From NCBI GenBank assembly GCA_916610825.1, contig OU744447.1:32260073-32324072 (forward strand): a stretch of 64,000 nt of DNA, given 5' to 3'. How positions within the stretch are numbered: the first letter of the stretch is position 1; each line of letters starts with the position of its first letter. A program made the translations under genes and the position numbers. Positions 23,290 through 37,000 of this stretch are shown in pieces. The notes under the pieces are model-generated. The model had not been told where the DNA came from, ran no database searches, and was given only the letters and a program-made list of their open reading frames with translations. The stretch is from Haliclystus octoradiatus (taxonomy: Eukaryota > Cnidaria > Staurozoa > Stauromedusae > Haliclystidae).

Positions 23290-23768
23290 ATGATATCTTA
23301 ACGATAATTCAAATCAGAGCAGAAATAAACATTGTAAAAATTAAATCTTGAAACAATGATAAAATATCAAAAAATGTGTAATTGTTTTCGCTATAAGAAT
23401 TTCCATCTGTTTGTTTATCAAAATCAATTACTGTAAATTATTTATAGTAGAGAATTGTGATGCGAAAGTTTTTTTGTAAATAGAAGAAGAATGAAATATG
23501 TCACTACACTCACCATCTTGGTCTATCTTGTTGCTATGATTATTTTGATCCAATTATTTGTTTGTTTGTTTTTCTTGTACTTTACTGATTACTTTTGAGT
23601 TTTAACGTTGCGATTTCTCAATCAGAAAAAATGGTTTAAATTTGAACATCTTTGTTTTATTGAAATATGGAGATGCACCTGTTTGGCTCTGTTTTTTCAA
23701 AGCATGAAGTAGTCCAGCTAACATCCAGAATTTGTGTGTCTTTCGATGATTTGAAGTCTCTTTCCTGT

Positions 23769-23940
23769 ACAGTGAAACCTGTATATGCTACGAGAGGTAG
23801 ATAAATTGACCACTTTAGACAGGTGGGCTGTATATACAGGTTCAATTCAATAGAAAATGTTATTTTAGACATTACAAAAGTGACCATTATAGACAGGTAG
23901 CCACTGTATAAAGGTGGCTGTTATAATAGGTTTGCCTGTA
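23769..23940 (-). repeat. Tigger-like MITE
   Basis: ACAGTGAAACCTGTATATGC at the left and TTATAATAGGTTTGCCTGTA at the right. Same family as 26,043. Lies between the two convergent genes. Confidence 0.75.
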
Positions 23941-24959
23941 CTACCCCTGTAAGATTTGATAACTTTTCGAAATGACTGGGAGGTCACTGACCCTAGTCAG
24001 ATGTATGGAGTCTGAATATTCAGACTTTTTGGTACTAGTCCGAAAAAAGTTGTTATAGAAGCGTTTGAATCTGAATCCAGCTCCAAAAATGTAAGAAAAG
24101 TAGACACCAACCCTGACTTCAAAATATTTCAGACAAAACCCTGTAAAATGGATTAATTTATCATCCCCAAATCAAGCAAACATAGAAATGTACTCAATAT
24201 TAACATAATCTGAAATACGCAGCCCATCCAATTTCTATGTAAAAATATCTAGATCATTTTCAACTTTGAAATGCTTCTAAGAAATTACCAGGACTGCATT
24301 CTAGACACCAACTCAGGTCCGACTCCTGTTAAAATGTGAATACCCCTGTACACCTCTGCACCGAGTGCCCATATAGACGAGCGATCAATGCTGTTGATAA
24401 CAGCATCATATGCTAGACTAATCTTATAAGTATGAAGAGAAGGTTGACTCATCAAAAATATTTGTGAATATTTTTACACATTGTCTTTCAGTCTGTAAAA
24501 TGATGAACGTTTTGTCAAACACATTTCAATTATCAAAACTACAACCGTTCAAAAAATATTTACAAATTTCTTTTGATTACAAAAATATATATAATAACGA
24601 CCATTAAAAAAAAGGAAATTTATATAATTTACTATGGAAAAATTAACATCAATTTATTCATTATGAGTTGCTTTCGTTTCAAAAATAATTATTTATATTA
24701 AAAATAATAATAATAAAATATCATTAGTTAAATTGATAATTAATCCGCGTCATGTATATATGATAATATTAGCCATATTGTAAATATCCTGCCTCCATCC
24801 TAAACATAGGTAATGAGATATCTTGGACAGATTGATATTTTACAACAAAATATTTGTTTCTCTCTATGAGACAAATAACATTTTAAAGCAATAATAATAA
24901 AATAACTGACTTATTTAAATAGAAAGAACTTATCAGTGATGATGATGGTGTTGTTTGAC

Positions 24960-25069
24960 TTAACTGTTTGAACAGGTCTCACAACATAATGTTCGATATG
25001 AATTATATTTGCAATATTGTTGTTTGTGTGATATATGACATAGTGGTGATATTTGACGACAAGACGAAC
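24960..25069 (-). CDS. ADAMTS exon 26: PLAC domain and stop
   Basis: Acceptor TTACAG. Encodes [20 protein letters not shown] then [12 protein letters not shown] and TAA. The six-cysteine pattern C..I..LC......YC......CC.TC is a PLAC (protease and lacunin) module, the usual C-terminus of many long ADAMTS proteins, so this is the true 3' end. Confidence 0.9.
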
Positions 25070-28000
25070 CTGTAATTGAACAGAAAATGCAATAATAGCT
25101 GCAAATTACGCAATAGATTTTCGGCACAATGACTAGAGAAAGTTCTTTAGAAAGCTCCCAGTATATCTTGAATCGTAAAAAGCCAATCAAATGTGACACC
25201 GTGTCATGTGATTGAATTTTGTTGTCATAAATTGTGCAGCTTCGTAGAATCGTAACAAACAGTTACATTCGACACAGCTAGACAATATCACTGAGGTGGC
25301 TACTAAAGACTCGGGCAACTGCTTTCAATGTAGCTGGTTATAAGTCATTAAAAAGGGGCGTATCTTCCGAGTGGGATTCTAGGAGTAGCATTGTTTGGAG
25401 ATTGTTCATCAGGCCATACAACAGTAATTACTTTAGACACATTCAAGACTACCAACATTTACGATTTACCCTCTAAATGTTTCCAGCCAAAGCATTACAG
25501 CTGATTAGATCTGTCATACTCAAAATTAGAAAAAAAGGCTAAATTTGCAGGCACCATGTACGGAAAAGAAGAGAGATCTCACCTCTAACAAGGAAAAACC
25601 TATCACATTTAGGGCTTACATTTATATCGACTCTTTTTGCATACACGCTTTAAATAATGCTTATAATCATCATTATATTATTGATACTTACTTGTTGGTG
25701 TAACTTCTTTTTTCTTCTCATTATTATCAATTAATGCTCCACACTTTCGACTTTGGAATGATAAGTCATCTATTGCTATATCACCAGAAAAGGTTTGACC
25801 ACGTTCGGCAACAACCAAAAGCTAAAAATTGTGAGAATAAAATGTTATTAAGATACAGTCAAACAGTCAAACATGTTATAATGGTCACCTGTCTATAATG
25901 GTCACTCTTGCAATGTCTTAATTAGTATTTTCTATTGAATCGACCCTGTATATAAAGGTCACATGCATATAATGGTCAATTTATCTACCTCTTGAAGGCT
26001 ATTAAATACAGGTTTCACTGTACCTGATTCCCGTTTAGAATAAAGTCAAACCTGTTATAACAGTCACCTCTATACAGCGGTCACCTGTCTATAGTGGTCA
26101 TTCGTGCAATGTCTGAAATAGTATTTTATATTGAATCAAACCTGTATATAAAGGCCGCCTTTCTATAGTGGTCAATTTATCTACCTCTCATAGCTGGCCG
26201 TTATATACAGATTTCACTGTAGCTGGAAACTTGTTAGCTAGTAGTCTTTTTCACCAAGAGGATTTTTGGAGTGTGTGAGTCTTATGAAAAGATAATTGAG
26301 ATACTATCTTGTTGCTTATTTGTTTGTTGTGTTGTCAACTTGTCATCATATCGAAGTATAACTTTCAGTCTACATACCTTGTATTTAAAGGAGCAAAATT
26401 GACCGACGACCGCTGCGAGGTCAAGTTGAATTTATGCTTAGCGTAATTCAACCGTTTCGCTTTGAAACTATTGTTATACGCAGGCCTAATTTGTTATAAA
26501 TTCATGTCAACAATGAACATTGTGTTATAAACAATAAACATGCACATGATCCTAAGTGTGTAGCGCCTGCCGGTCATTTTTGCTCCTTTAAGGGACATTC
26601 AAATTTGCATAATTGAATTTCACTCTACAAATTTGTATGCTGTTGTAGTATATAATAATTAATAATACTAATATTTACAACGTCATTAAACTAATCACAC
26701 TTAGTTGTAAATTAGGCACACCGGAGTGTATTGCACAGCGTTGTAAAACTAACACGTATATGATTAATAAAACAGAGTTACACAAGTTATCTTGATGTTT
26801 GGTCGTTTGTCTTATTTCGTCCTTAAAACTCTATAATACAATCTTACATGGCGCAGTTATAAAGTTCAATAGATAAAGTTATTTATTGAATCATTGTTAT
26901 TAATGTTCAACGGACTTACATGGTTATAATCCAGCGAAAACTCAGTATTTATTTCGTGGTTTATTATGGCTAATAAGAACCCAACGAAAGCGGATTTGGA
27001 AGCAGAAGTAGTTCAACTCAGACAAGAACTAGCTAATTCCTCGAAAGATCCAATGCTGTTAATCTTACAATCGGTTACTGACCAGCAAACAAAAATGCAA
27101 GAAGTAATGATGGCTCAACAGCAAGAAATGCAAAAGGCGTTGGCGGAAGCAATGAAGTCACAGGGTGAGTCACTTACTAATGCTTTCAAGACTATGAATA
27201 TGGGCACTTCAACTTCGAATGTCCATCAAGGCTCTTCTAATTCACCAGCAAATCTTCAAACAGCCAAACGTATATCAATGCCGAAACTTAAAAGTCCTGA
27301 AGGCATGAAATTGATAGATTTTCGTGACTGGGAAATCAGATTTAATGATTACGCGGCTGCTACGAGACTACATCAAGAATGTGATTTAAACGCACGCCGA
27401 GGTTTATTAAGATCAACACTCAACGAAGAGTGGACAAAAATGTGGACCCAAGAAATTATCAAAATAAAAGATACTGATGATATTGCTGAAATTATTAAGG
27501 CATTAAAAGATTATCTGCGAATTCATCGCCACCCACTTGTAGACCGACGCGTTTTTATTCAACGTGATCAACAACAGGGGGAAAGCGTTAACAATTATTA
27601 CGCCGCACTGAGGGAAATTGATGAAGACTGTGGATATTCCACCGAGGATTGTCCAAACCATGCAATTCATCGTGAAGAACGATTAAGGGACCGTGTCATA
27701 TCAGGCCTAATGGACTCAGGAATGAGACAAAGGGTACTCGAAACACCGCTTGAAAAATTAAGTTTAAAAGCTACTTTAGACATTTGCCAAAATTACGAGG
27801 CAAGTCGTAATGTTGATGATCAATTAACAGAAAAAAGCGTGAACGCCAACAGAGCGATGTCCGCCTACAAAAAACAGAAGTTTCAAAAACAACCGAAACA
27901 GTTTCAAGCCGCGAAAAATACTGGCGCGAAAAACACGGCAAATGACGCATGTGGCCGATGTGGAACCAAACATGAAAAAGGAGATTGCCCTGCCATCAAT

Positions 28001-31000
28001 TTAGAGTGTCACAAATGCAAGAAAAAGGGTCATTTGCAGAAGTTTTGCTTTACAAAATCACAAGTATCGCAAAACTGTATTGAAATTTCTCACATAAGTA
28101 GCCACCAGGAAAATTTGATTGCACTGCAAACCACCCATGGAAATCACAGCAAGCAAATAAATTGGCTAGCTGATACTGGGGCAGGATGTGACGCAATGGG
28201 ACTCCAAGATCTTCACCAATTAATGGGGGCTAATGATGTTGACTTTAAGCCTGAAAATGAACATTTAGTGGGACCAAATGGTTCCCCTCTAGAGTCCCAT
28301 GGGTATGTTATTTTGGAAATATTTCGTGAAACTCATAGGTACAAGGCCAAAGTACACATTTTGAATGAAGTAACCCATCCTTTATTGAGCAGAGCAGGTT
28401 GTATTGCTCTCAAATTGATTCCTAAAGAATGGCCCAAGGTCCCGTTACAAGCATTATCCCTGGGACCCCCAAGCTCTCCCAAAGCAACCCACATAGTGCC
28501 CACTTCGAAAGATTCAAGTCAGGACCAACTAAATCAACCCAGTCAGCCATTAGAGCCCATCAGTCAAGCAGACGCACCTACCTGGCCTGGTCAAGCTATA
28601 GCCATGGACCTCTTCAGTCATGCTGGTAAAGAATATCTGGTGATTGTTGATCGTCTTTCTGGATGGCCAGAAGTATATGACCTTGGTAGAGGAGGAAGCA
28701 ATACTGACGATGTCGTAGAACGCATAACTCAATGGAGCGCTAAACTTGGCATTGCAGTCAACCTAGAATCTGATGGTGGCCCACAGTTCAAGTCACAAGA
28801 CTTCCAAAAATTTTGTCAAGTGTGGGGTATAAAGCATGATCCCTCGTCCCCATACAACCACCAAAGTAATGGATTTGCTGAAGCAGGAATTAAATCTATG
28901 AAGACTTTAGTAAAGAAAACCACGCCTAAAGGAAATATTAATACAAAGGAATTTTTGGAAGGTCTATTAGAGTATAGAAACACCCCCAAAAAGGATGGAA
29001 TATCGCCAGCACAACGTCTCTTTGGACGCCCAACTCGAACACGCCTGCCAGTTGGACCCGCAATATTTTGTAAAGATATAAGAGAAGAAATCAACGCTGC
29101 TGATAAGAAAGCTATCACTCTCCGGCAGAAGGCAAAGGCCTACAAGGACCAACATTCCAAACCCTTAGAAGATTTATTACCTGGTACAGTAGTATTGGTA
29201 CAAAATCCGAAAACACAACAGTGGGACACCGTTGCCAGCATAATTGAAGCATATGAAGGTCGACACAGCTATCTAGTAAAGACAGAAACAAACCGCCTCA
29301 AGTGGCGAAACCGACGATTTCTCCGCCCCTACCAGCAAGACCCCGCCCAAGGCATAGACCAAGGCAAAGACCAAGACAAAGATAAAGACAAAGGTCAACA
29401 ACAAAGTTCAACCCGTATCCGTCGTACTCCGAATTGGTATCAGCCATAAAGACGAAAAAAGGTATTGAACTTATGTCTCCGAGGGGAGGCATGTAGTATA
29501 TAATAATTAATAATACTAATATTTACAACGTCATTAAACTAATCACACTTAGTTGTAAATTAGGCACACCGGAGTGTATTGCACAGCGTTGTAAAACTAA
29601 CACGTATATGATTAATAAAACAGAGTTACACAAGTTATCTTGATGTTTGGTCGTTTGTCTTATTTCGTCCTTAAAACTCTATAATACAATCTTACAGCTG
29701 TCTAAGAACAAATGCCATCACATTACCTGGAATCCTTTACTGCTGTCACTCAAATTAATATCTAATGCTGCCTTTTTCCATTTGTTGCCTTGTTTACCAG
29801 CAATTTGAAACAGAGCCTTCCGTCTTTCTTTGCCAATATAATATACAATTAATCGCCCAATACTTGATCCCTCCATATAATACCACATTGTAAAGCATCC
29901 TTCTGCTGCACGCAAAGGCGGACTTTGTAATGCTGCTTTGTCTCCAAAACGTCTAGGTGAGGAAGCTTCAATGTATGCAAATTTCCCTACAAGGTTAGAA
30001 ACAGTGATTTAACTACATGTGTTACAATAGCATCCAAGCAAAAGGAAGAACACCTTAGAACTTGTGCACGTAACCGGATTACAGTGTTTGGTTTTTTCAA
30101 CAACCAAATGCAATGAGCTGACTTAACTATTTCTCTTGCGAGAAAAGTTATTAATTTCAGGAATCTCAAGTGTTTTCTGAAATGTTCTCCTGAATTTTGC
30201 CCCACAACGTACCAAAAGAAACAATAAAATATCTTTGTTAAACAAAATCTAATTTCAGTGGAATGTAAGATTATCAACTGGGACAGAAACTTTAAATGAC
30301 ATTTTATTCCAATTAGCAAACTACTGTATTGGAATCTAGCTTCAGCATCTGAACATTTTTTTAGAAGCCAGAATGCCTATAGAAATTCTACTAAATTTGT
30401 TTTACAAAAATCACACAGTTATGATTTTTGGTTAACTTAACTCAGACTTCCTGGAACCCTATGTTTCTTCTACACTACCGGTAATTACTCTTAGTCATTT
30501 TCAGCTTTAATTTAGTATTTAATGATTTATTGAAAACTTTGGAATGGATTTAAGTAGTTTAAAAAAGACCTAATAAAAACGCCTGTGACCTTCAAATTTA
30601 TATATCGGTACTCTATCACACGGTCAATTATTCCATCAAAAAGTAAAATTTCTAAAATTAAATATTGTGTTGTTTTGCTCCAAATTCTATTTAAAAAAGT
30701 ACAAAGACTCCAACACCTCAGTGACAAAATCAAGAAGTCGAGAAGTTAGTTGATATGGCCTATTAGAACTCCAGTGATTTTAGATGAATGTTCTTTGTAT
30801 TTGAGCTACTAAAATGAACAAGGACATTAGCTTATTCATAATGATTGGTCGGCAAAGGTTTGAAACAGTTCAGATAAGAAATGACACGGATATCGATGTT
30901 TTTAAAGCGTCTATTCTGTCTGTTAAAATTTGTCAAAAACTAATATTAATTTATAAGTCAAATAGTAGTTTTTCAGTAGAATTCCCTATGATGTCCAAGT

Positions 31001-34000
31001 GACCAAGTGACTTAATATGCCATGTGCCTTGATCCATAGACATTCCCAAAAATTCTAAATTGAGAAAACCCTGGGAAAATATTAGAAAACAAATCTTCAA
31101 AAATGTTTATCTGGTTTGCCTTGGCACAATTACGTCTTGTAGCCTAAGTAATTATTGCTAAGAATAACCGTTAATTCTTGGTTACTCCTCTAGTGATTCT
31201 ATTCGAATACATTGTTACCGACTACCGTATTTCCACTTACCAGAGTTGTGGCCAGAAAGGGGACCAGTCCCCTTACTGGGGGTTTCTGTTGCGATACCCC
31301 ATTCAAAGACAGCACGTGGATCATTCTTCCAACTGCAGAATGAGTCTTTCTCAAAATCACAATTTGCATTTCCTGCATAAAAATATATAAGAAAATTAAG
31401 AAGTTTCAACTATGCAATCTCCATGTTGTTCCGTTGGGATTAACGTTTTGGCTAGTTACTAGTAAATATATTAATTAATTCCCATTGCTTTTTCAGGTTT
31501 GGTTGGCATTCTTTGTGAAACTAGGTCCCGTGTAATTATGAAAGAATCTACCAAATTGTTATCTCTATTGAAAGCAATTGTAAAATCTGTGTTAAATAAT
31601 AACAGATGCTATTAAAAAAATATTTTTCCAGATAATGATTGATTCTGATGTAGATCAACTGAAAAATTTGGTTGGTAAAGGTTTGAAATCGATACGATAA
31701 GAAATGACGGAGATATCTATTTCGAAGAGTCTATTTCTGCTACGCTTTTATTTTCGTAACATAGATATTCAAACTTTTCAATATTTAATATTATTTTAAG
31801 TTAGTTCAAAAATAAAATTGAATATCTACTTCACGAAAATAAATGTGCAACAGAAATAGACTCTTTAAAACATCTCCGTCATTTCTTATCGAATCAGCTT
31901 CAAATGCTTTTCAGTTGAAATACATCAGACTCAATCATTACTTTGAAAAATGTTTTTATTTAGTAGAATCCAATAAATTGCATATGTTCTTACCAGCATT
32001 ACTACAATTCTTTAAAATACAACTACGTTCAATTGGTGGTTTTGTTTCTTTACAATTTGTCTCTGTTACCACGTTACTTGTTCCACTAGCGATACATTCT
32101 ACATCACGTTTTTGTTGTCCAGTTCCGCAAAGTGAAGAACATTTTGACCACGTACCAATACGCCAATTGAATCTACAGAGAAAAGAAATTCACACTATTT
32201 ATAAGTGTCTCTAAGAAATGGCTCCCATGAAGAGAATTTTCTTACAAAACACAACAACAACATCAACAAATATATATTATTGAAAAGATCACTTCTATAT
32301 AAAGTAACACATTTTGCATGAATTGCACCGTCAAGCATCGATGGTCTAATACACTCTAGAGTGTATACATGCACGCTCAGTTCAATTATTATAATTCAAT
32401 TTCTAGATTGTACATGCTAATAAAACATTAAAGGTTTGGCCTTCCAGAATCTTAAACAATATTGCACATCTTTTTTTCGAAGTTTTTTGTTGAGGTTTGA
32501 CCTATAAATCAGAAAATTATCTTTGTTCATCTGAACTTGCTCAGATAGCCTTCCAAGATCTAGGATCCCAGGATTCTCACTTTTGCCTGCATTTCATTCA
32601 GCCAATGGTTAAATGGAAACAGAATTCATAGCTGCGGCTATTGATACTCATGAAATGAAGCAAAATAATTTGATGCATTCTAAATCTTTCCACGAAAAGT
32701 ATTGCAAGCACTTGAGTTTGTTGTTTGATAGAAGAATTCAAAACAAAATGAACAGAGGGCTCTAGTCTGATAATTCCCCTTCAGGTAATTCTGACATGTA
32801 CAGAATGTTAGTATCGTTTAAACAAAGTATTAATTTATCTTGTGGCTGCTATTAAAGAGGTTATCATCTATAACTGACGAAACATTGATAGGAGTGATAC
32901 ATTCCTTAGTTGACCATTGTTGGCAGGTGAATGTTAAATACAGATGACCACTCACTACTGACACTAAAACCATGAAAACATCGTGAAATTTCATTGCCTT
33001 TTCATGGCATTTTCACATGTTAATATCGGGAATATGGATGTTTTCAGGGTTTACAAAATTTGTGGTTTTCACTTTTTACATTTTCATGGTGTTTTCACAA
33101 CACTTTCATGGCAATTTCATGGTTTTAGTGTTGGTAGTGACTATAGCAGGTTTTACTGTACTTACGTTGGACATTTCGTCTCAATGCATGACCGTGTAGT
33201 ACTTGGTTTAGAATCTTGACAATTACCATCAGTAACTTCTTCTAATGTTGCTTTATTTGTACATTTGACATTTCTTCTTTGTTGACCCAAGCCACATGTT
33301 TGTGTACAACGTCCATACTCTGTTGATCTCCATACAAATTCAGGACATGGATTGGTGTTACATGCATCCAAAGGAGGTGGTGCAGGACCACTGCAATATT
33401 TCTTTTCCACAACACCACCTGTTCTACCGTTAATACAACGTACTAAACGTACCCGAATACCATTGTCACATGACTTTGAACATGCACCGAATGTTGATGT
33501 ATATCTAAATACATCACACTTGTTTACATTACATGACTTCTTATCTGTTGGTTTGCTATCTGTACACAGACGTTCTGGTACCATGCCACTTCTTGTGATA
33601 TCTTTGCATTCTACTTTACGTGATGCAATACTACCACCACATGAAACTGGGCATGATGACCAGTCACTGGGTATCCATTTATAAACTGGACATTTTGGCC
33701 GCTTACACGTCCTAACGTTTGGCGGTGGTGTTTCAGTACACAATCGGCCAGACACAACTTGCATGCGTGCACTGTTGATACAAGCGACAATGCGAACTTG
33801 ACGGCCTTCATCACATGTGACAGAACAACGCCTCCATGCTAATGAATACCAACGATATCTATGAACAAGAAGGAATAATAATTAATTAAACATCGATCGA
33901 TGTCAAGATTAATTATAAATAATCATGCCAACAATTGCAATCTGATTGGTATTTTCATATGTTTCATTAAAAGCAACTTCGTTGAAATTTATTATATGTT

Positions 34001-37000
34001 TGTGAAAATTTAACTGAAGTAGCTACAGAAGGGCAGTGAAAACGTTTTGAAATAAATTTAAACAAGTATATAGCTATAAAGTCAAAGACTACAAGTTGTC
34101 TCCGTTACTGAGTTCCGCGCAAAACTCTGAGTAACGGAGACAACGTCTAGTCGTTGACTTTATTTCTATTCGTATAAAACACGAGATCAAGTAAAACATT
34201 TAGCAAATCGAATTAGTCAATATAGCTTCTTCGAATTTAATTTCAAAAATTCAACATATACAAATTGTCATTGAGGTTTTTATTCATGGCAGCAACTTTT
34301 GGATTGCTTCATCCAACCATTTCTAAGTTAAACTTTTACAGTAAATCACAGAGGCAACCTTCAGTCATGTGTTGGGATTTTATTGTAAGAGTGCGCCAAT
34401 CGAAACAGGCGATTACAAAGTCGGCAGTTTTGCAATCAAACTTTTTTATGTATTTATTTGATCAAATGGGACAACTTTTTTCCATGAGCATGACGTAATC
34501 ATTACAGGGTAAAGGCGCATGCCAAGGCATATTTATTACTTACTTAGTTGCACATGGTTTAAGATTACAACTACGGACTTGCTTCTTTTGCTTCATTAGT
34601 CCACTGCAGAGAATTTCGTCCACAATTTTATCTTGACTTTCATGAAGACATCTTACCACAGTTGCTTGACTACCTAGACAGACAAACGTATCATAGTCAT
34701 TACTCTGTTACTAAGATTCCATTCGGTACATGCTACAAGACAATCAATTTGCCAATCACAGTTTCAGCGCCAATTCACAACAAAACAGAAAGCAGTGGAC
34801 ATGGATGCTAATTTTGTAGGTAGACTACTCGAAATATAAATAAATAAAATTTGAGTGAAGAGTTGATAAATTACTTTTAAATCATATTTGCATAATGTTA
34901 ATTTTTTTTTCTCCGTAAAATCAATAAAAACAAAAACAAGAAGACATGTGAATGTGCCAAAGTCAACATGTGCGTGTATGTAGCCACTGCATGTCAACGT
35001 CTCTCCATTGTGTTTAATATGAGCATTGTAGATACAAAGGAAAAAAAAACTACTGTAGCTTGTGATGGTACATATCATTATCATTACATAGTATAGTATA
35101 CAGCACAACAGGGTCTTATATTGTGTTATTATATCAAACCTTATATTGTTAGATAAACGTTAGAAAAATGGTTAAGTAATTTTACTGACATAAAAGCGTA
35201 AAATCGAAACTTTATTTTAGCATTATATCCAACAGTTTGGCTAACCTTCTGAATTTTGCTAGCCTTCCGCTAACTAGGTTTCCAAGTTTCTGGACTTTGT
35301 CGGACCCTGCAGCACAACCTTCTATAGCAACCACCTGCCAATTGTGGTCAAAAATATGAGAAATTGCAATCTTCAATTGAGCCAGCCTATAGACTTACAT
35401 AGACTGCTGATTTCATTGACAGATTTCATGGAAAACACATAGCGACCATGGGCATCCATAATGGGCGACCATGGGCTGATGCAAAGGACCAAAACAACAG
35501 CTTAAAAAGTTATTGTTTCTAACTGAAACATATTTTTAGGCAAGTAAACCAGACATTCAGAGATTGTGGGTTCAACTCCCACGCTTGGACATGCTTTTCT
35601 GCTTCACATCAATGTAGACCGGCATGATACTAGAAACTAGACAATCAATTAGATAAGTGTATACAACTGTCGTCAATTTAGAATTAGTTAAAACGCTTGA
35701 AACACTTGAAAATACAAACATGGAGTTTTAAGTGAACTTTATTTGTTTGTGGGGCTGACAAGAAACAAGAAAATTAGCTTTTCAATTTAACTCTCGCATA
35801 AATAACTATAATGTGAGATCACTTACCCACACCGCATGTAGCTGAGCAGGCTGTCCATCCAGTAACTGAGTATTTGAAGTTTTGTACAAATGCATTTGCT
35901 TTTGATTTGAGTTGGTAAAAGAAATAAGTAATATCTGCTCTATTTCGACGCTGTCCATCAGAATAAAGCTAGAAAAACAGAATAAGTCTATTATCAGCAA
36001 AATATTTTGTATTGGTATAAAAACGAAAGTCACTAAATAATATCCTGTTGGAAATTATGTTGCTTAGCATTACAAATAAAAATTTTTCGAACTTTGTTAG
36101 CTGAGTCTTTGTAACTAGAAATTACTATTTTGGAATTTGATAGACTGACATTTTATAGACAGGGGGTTTATATAAAAATGAAACATATCTGTACGTTTTA
36201 AAATCAAAGAAGATTGTTTTGTTTGCTGACTGATAATTAGAGAACAATTTCAATTAATAATCTAGGATCCAAAATCATATTGAAATCCAATTCAAACTCA
36301 TCCTGCAATGTTCAGACAGAGTTATGAATAAGCTCCATGAATAATGATGCTGATTCACATCTCAACACTACGAAAACTGGCTAACAAAAAGGTCTGGTTG
36401 AGGTGCCACTAGCTAAATTTGAACTCACCACAGCTTCCAGATCAACCGATGTCGGCCCAATCGCTGTTATTTCTTGTTTGCCATCAAATGATTCCTTGAA
36501 ATGAAATGTTGCTTCTGCGATTCTCCTGTAATTTGACTTTGGATTTCTTGGATCTCCAAAGTAAACTGCATTTGATCCTTTTCGACGAATACCTAGAAAA
36601 TGATATGTGAAGAAAGACAGTCTATAACAAGTTCCGTTCCGTTGTAAAACAATTGAGATTACAAGATAAAAATGCAATAATAGTAATTGATGTATAATTT
36701 TTCCAACTGCTACCATCAAAGCTTTGTAAAAAAAAAAATGAAAATCAGTTGTTGTTGCCAATGACTTTTCTTTGAAATGGAAAATTTTATTATTGTAAAT
36801 TTCTTGTCAATCAATCAACTATCATAGAAATTTATTTATCAGAATCTTCTTGGTGATAATTTTGGTACAAAATAACAACACAACTAAATTTGCACAACGT
36901 TTCGACTGATTGACTTCAGCCATTCTCAAGTGAATGTTTTCTATTATTAATTAAGATATATTTATACATAAAAATGTTTGCCCCTTGAGGGTAAAGTTAC

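Larger units (their letters stand above)
26639..29701 (+). mobile_element. young Ty3/gypsy insertion lacking reverse transcriptase
   Basis: Target duplication GCTGT at 26,639-26,643 and 29,697-29,701. Two 205-bp LTRs (26,644-26,848 and 29,492-29,696) that I read as identical base for base, starting TGTAGTATA and ending ATCTTACA. TGGCGCAGTTAT right after the 5' LTR (primer-binding region) and purine tract GAGGGGAGGCA just before the 3' LTR. One uninterrupted 827-codon frame between. Insertion is antisense to the ADAMTS gene, in the intron between exons 24 and 25. Confidence 0.95.

Noticed and set aside
28816..29492. Several minus-strand frames of 60-100 codons
   Set aside because: They are antisense shadows of the integrase region of the gypsy frame.
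35557..35600. B-box-like GGGTTCAACTCCCACGC
   Set aside because: No matching A box at tRNA distance and no SINE body; left unannotated.
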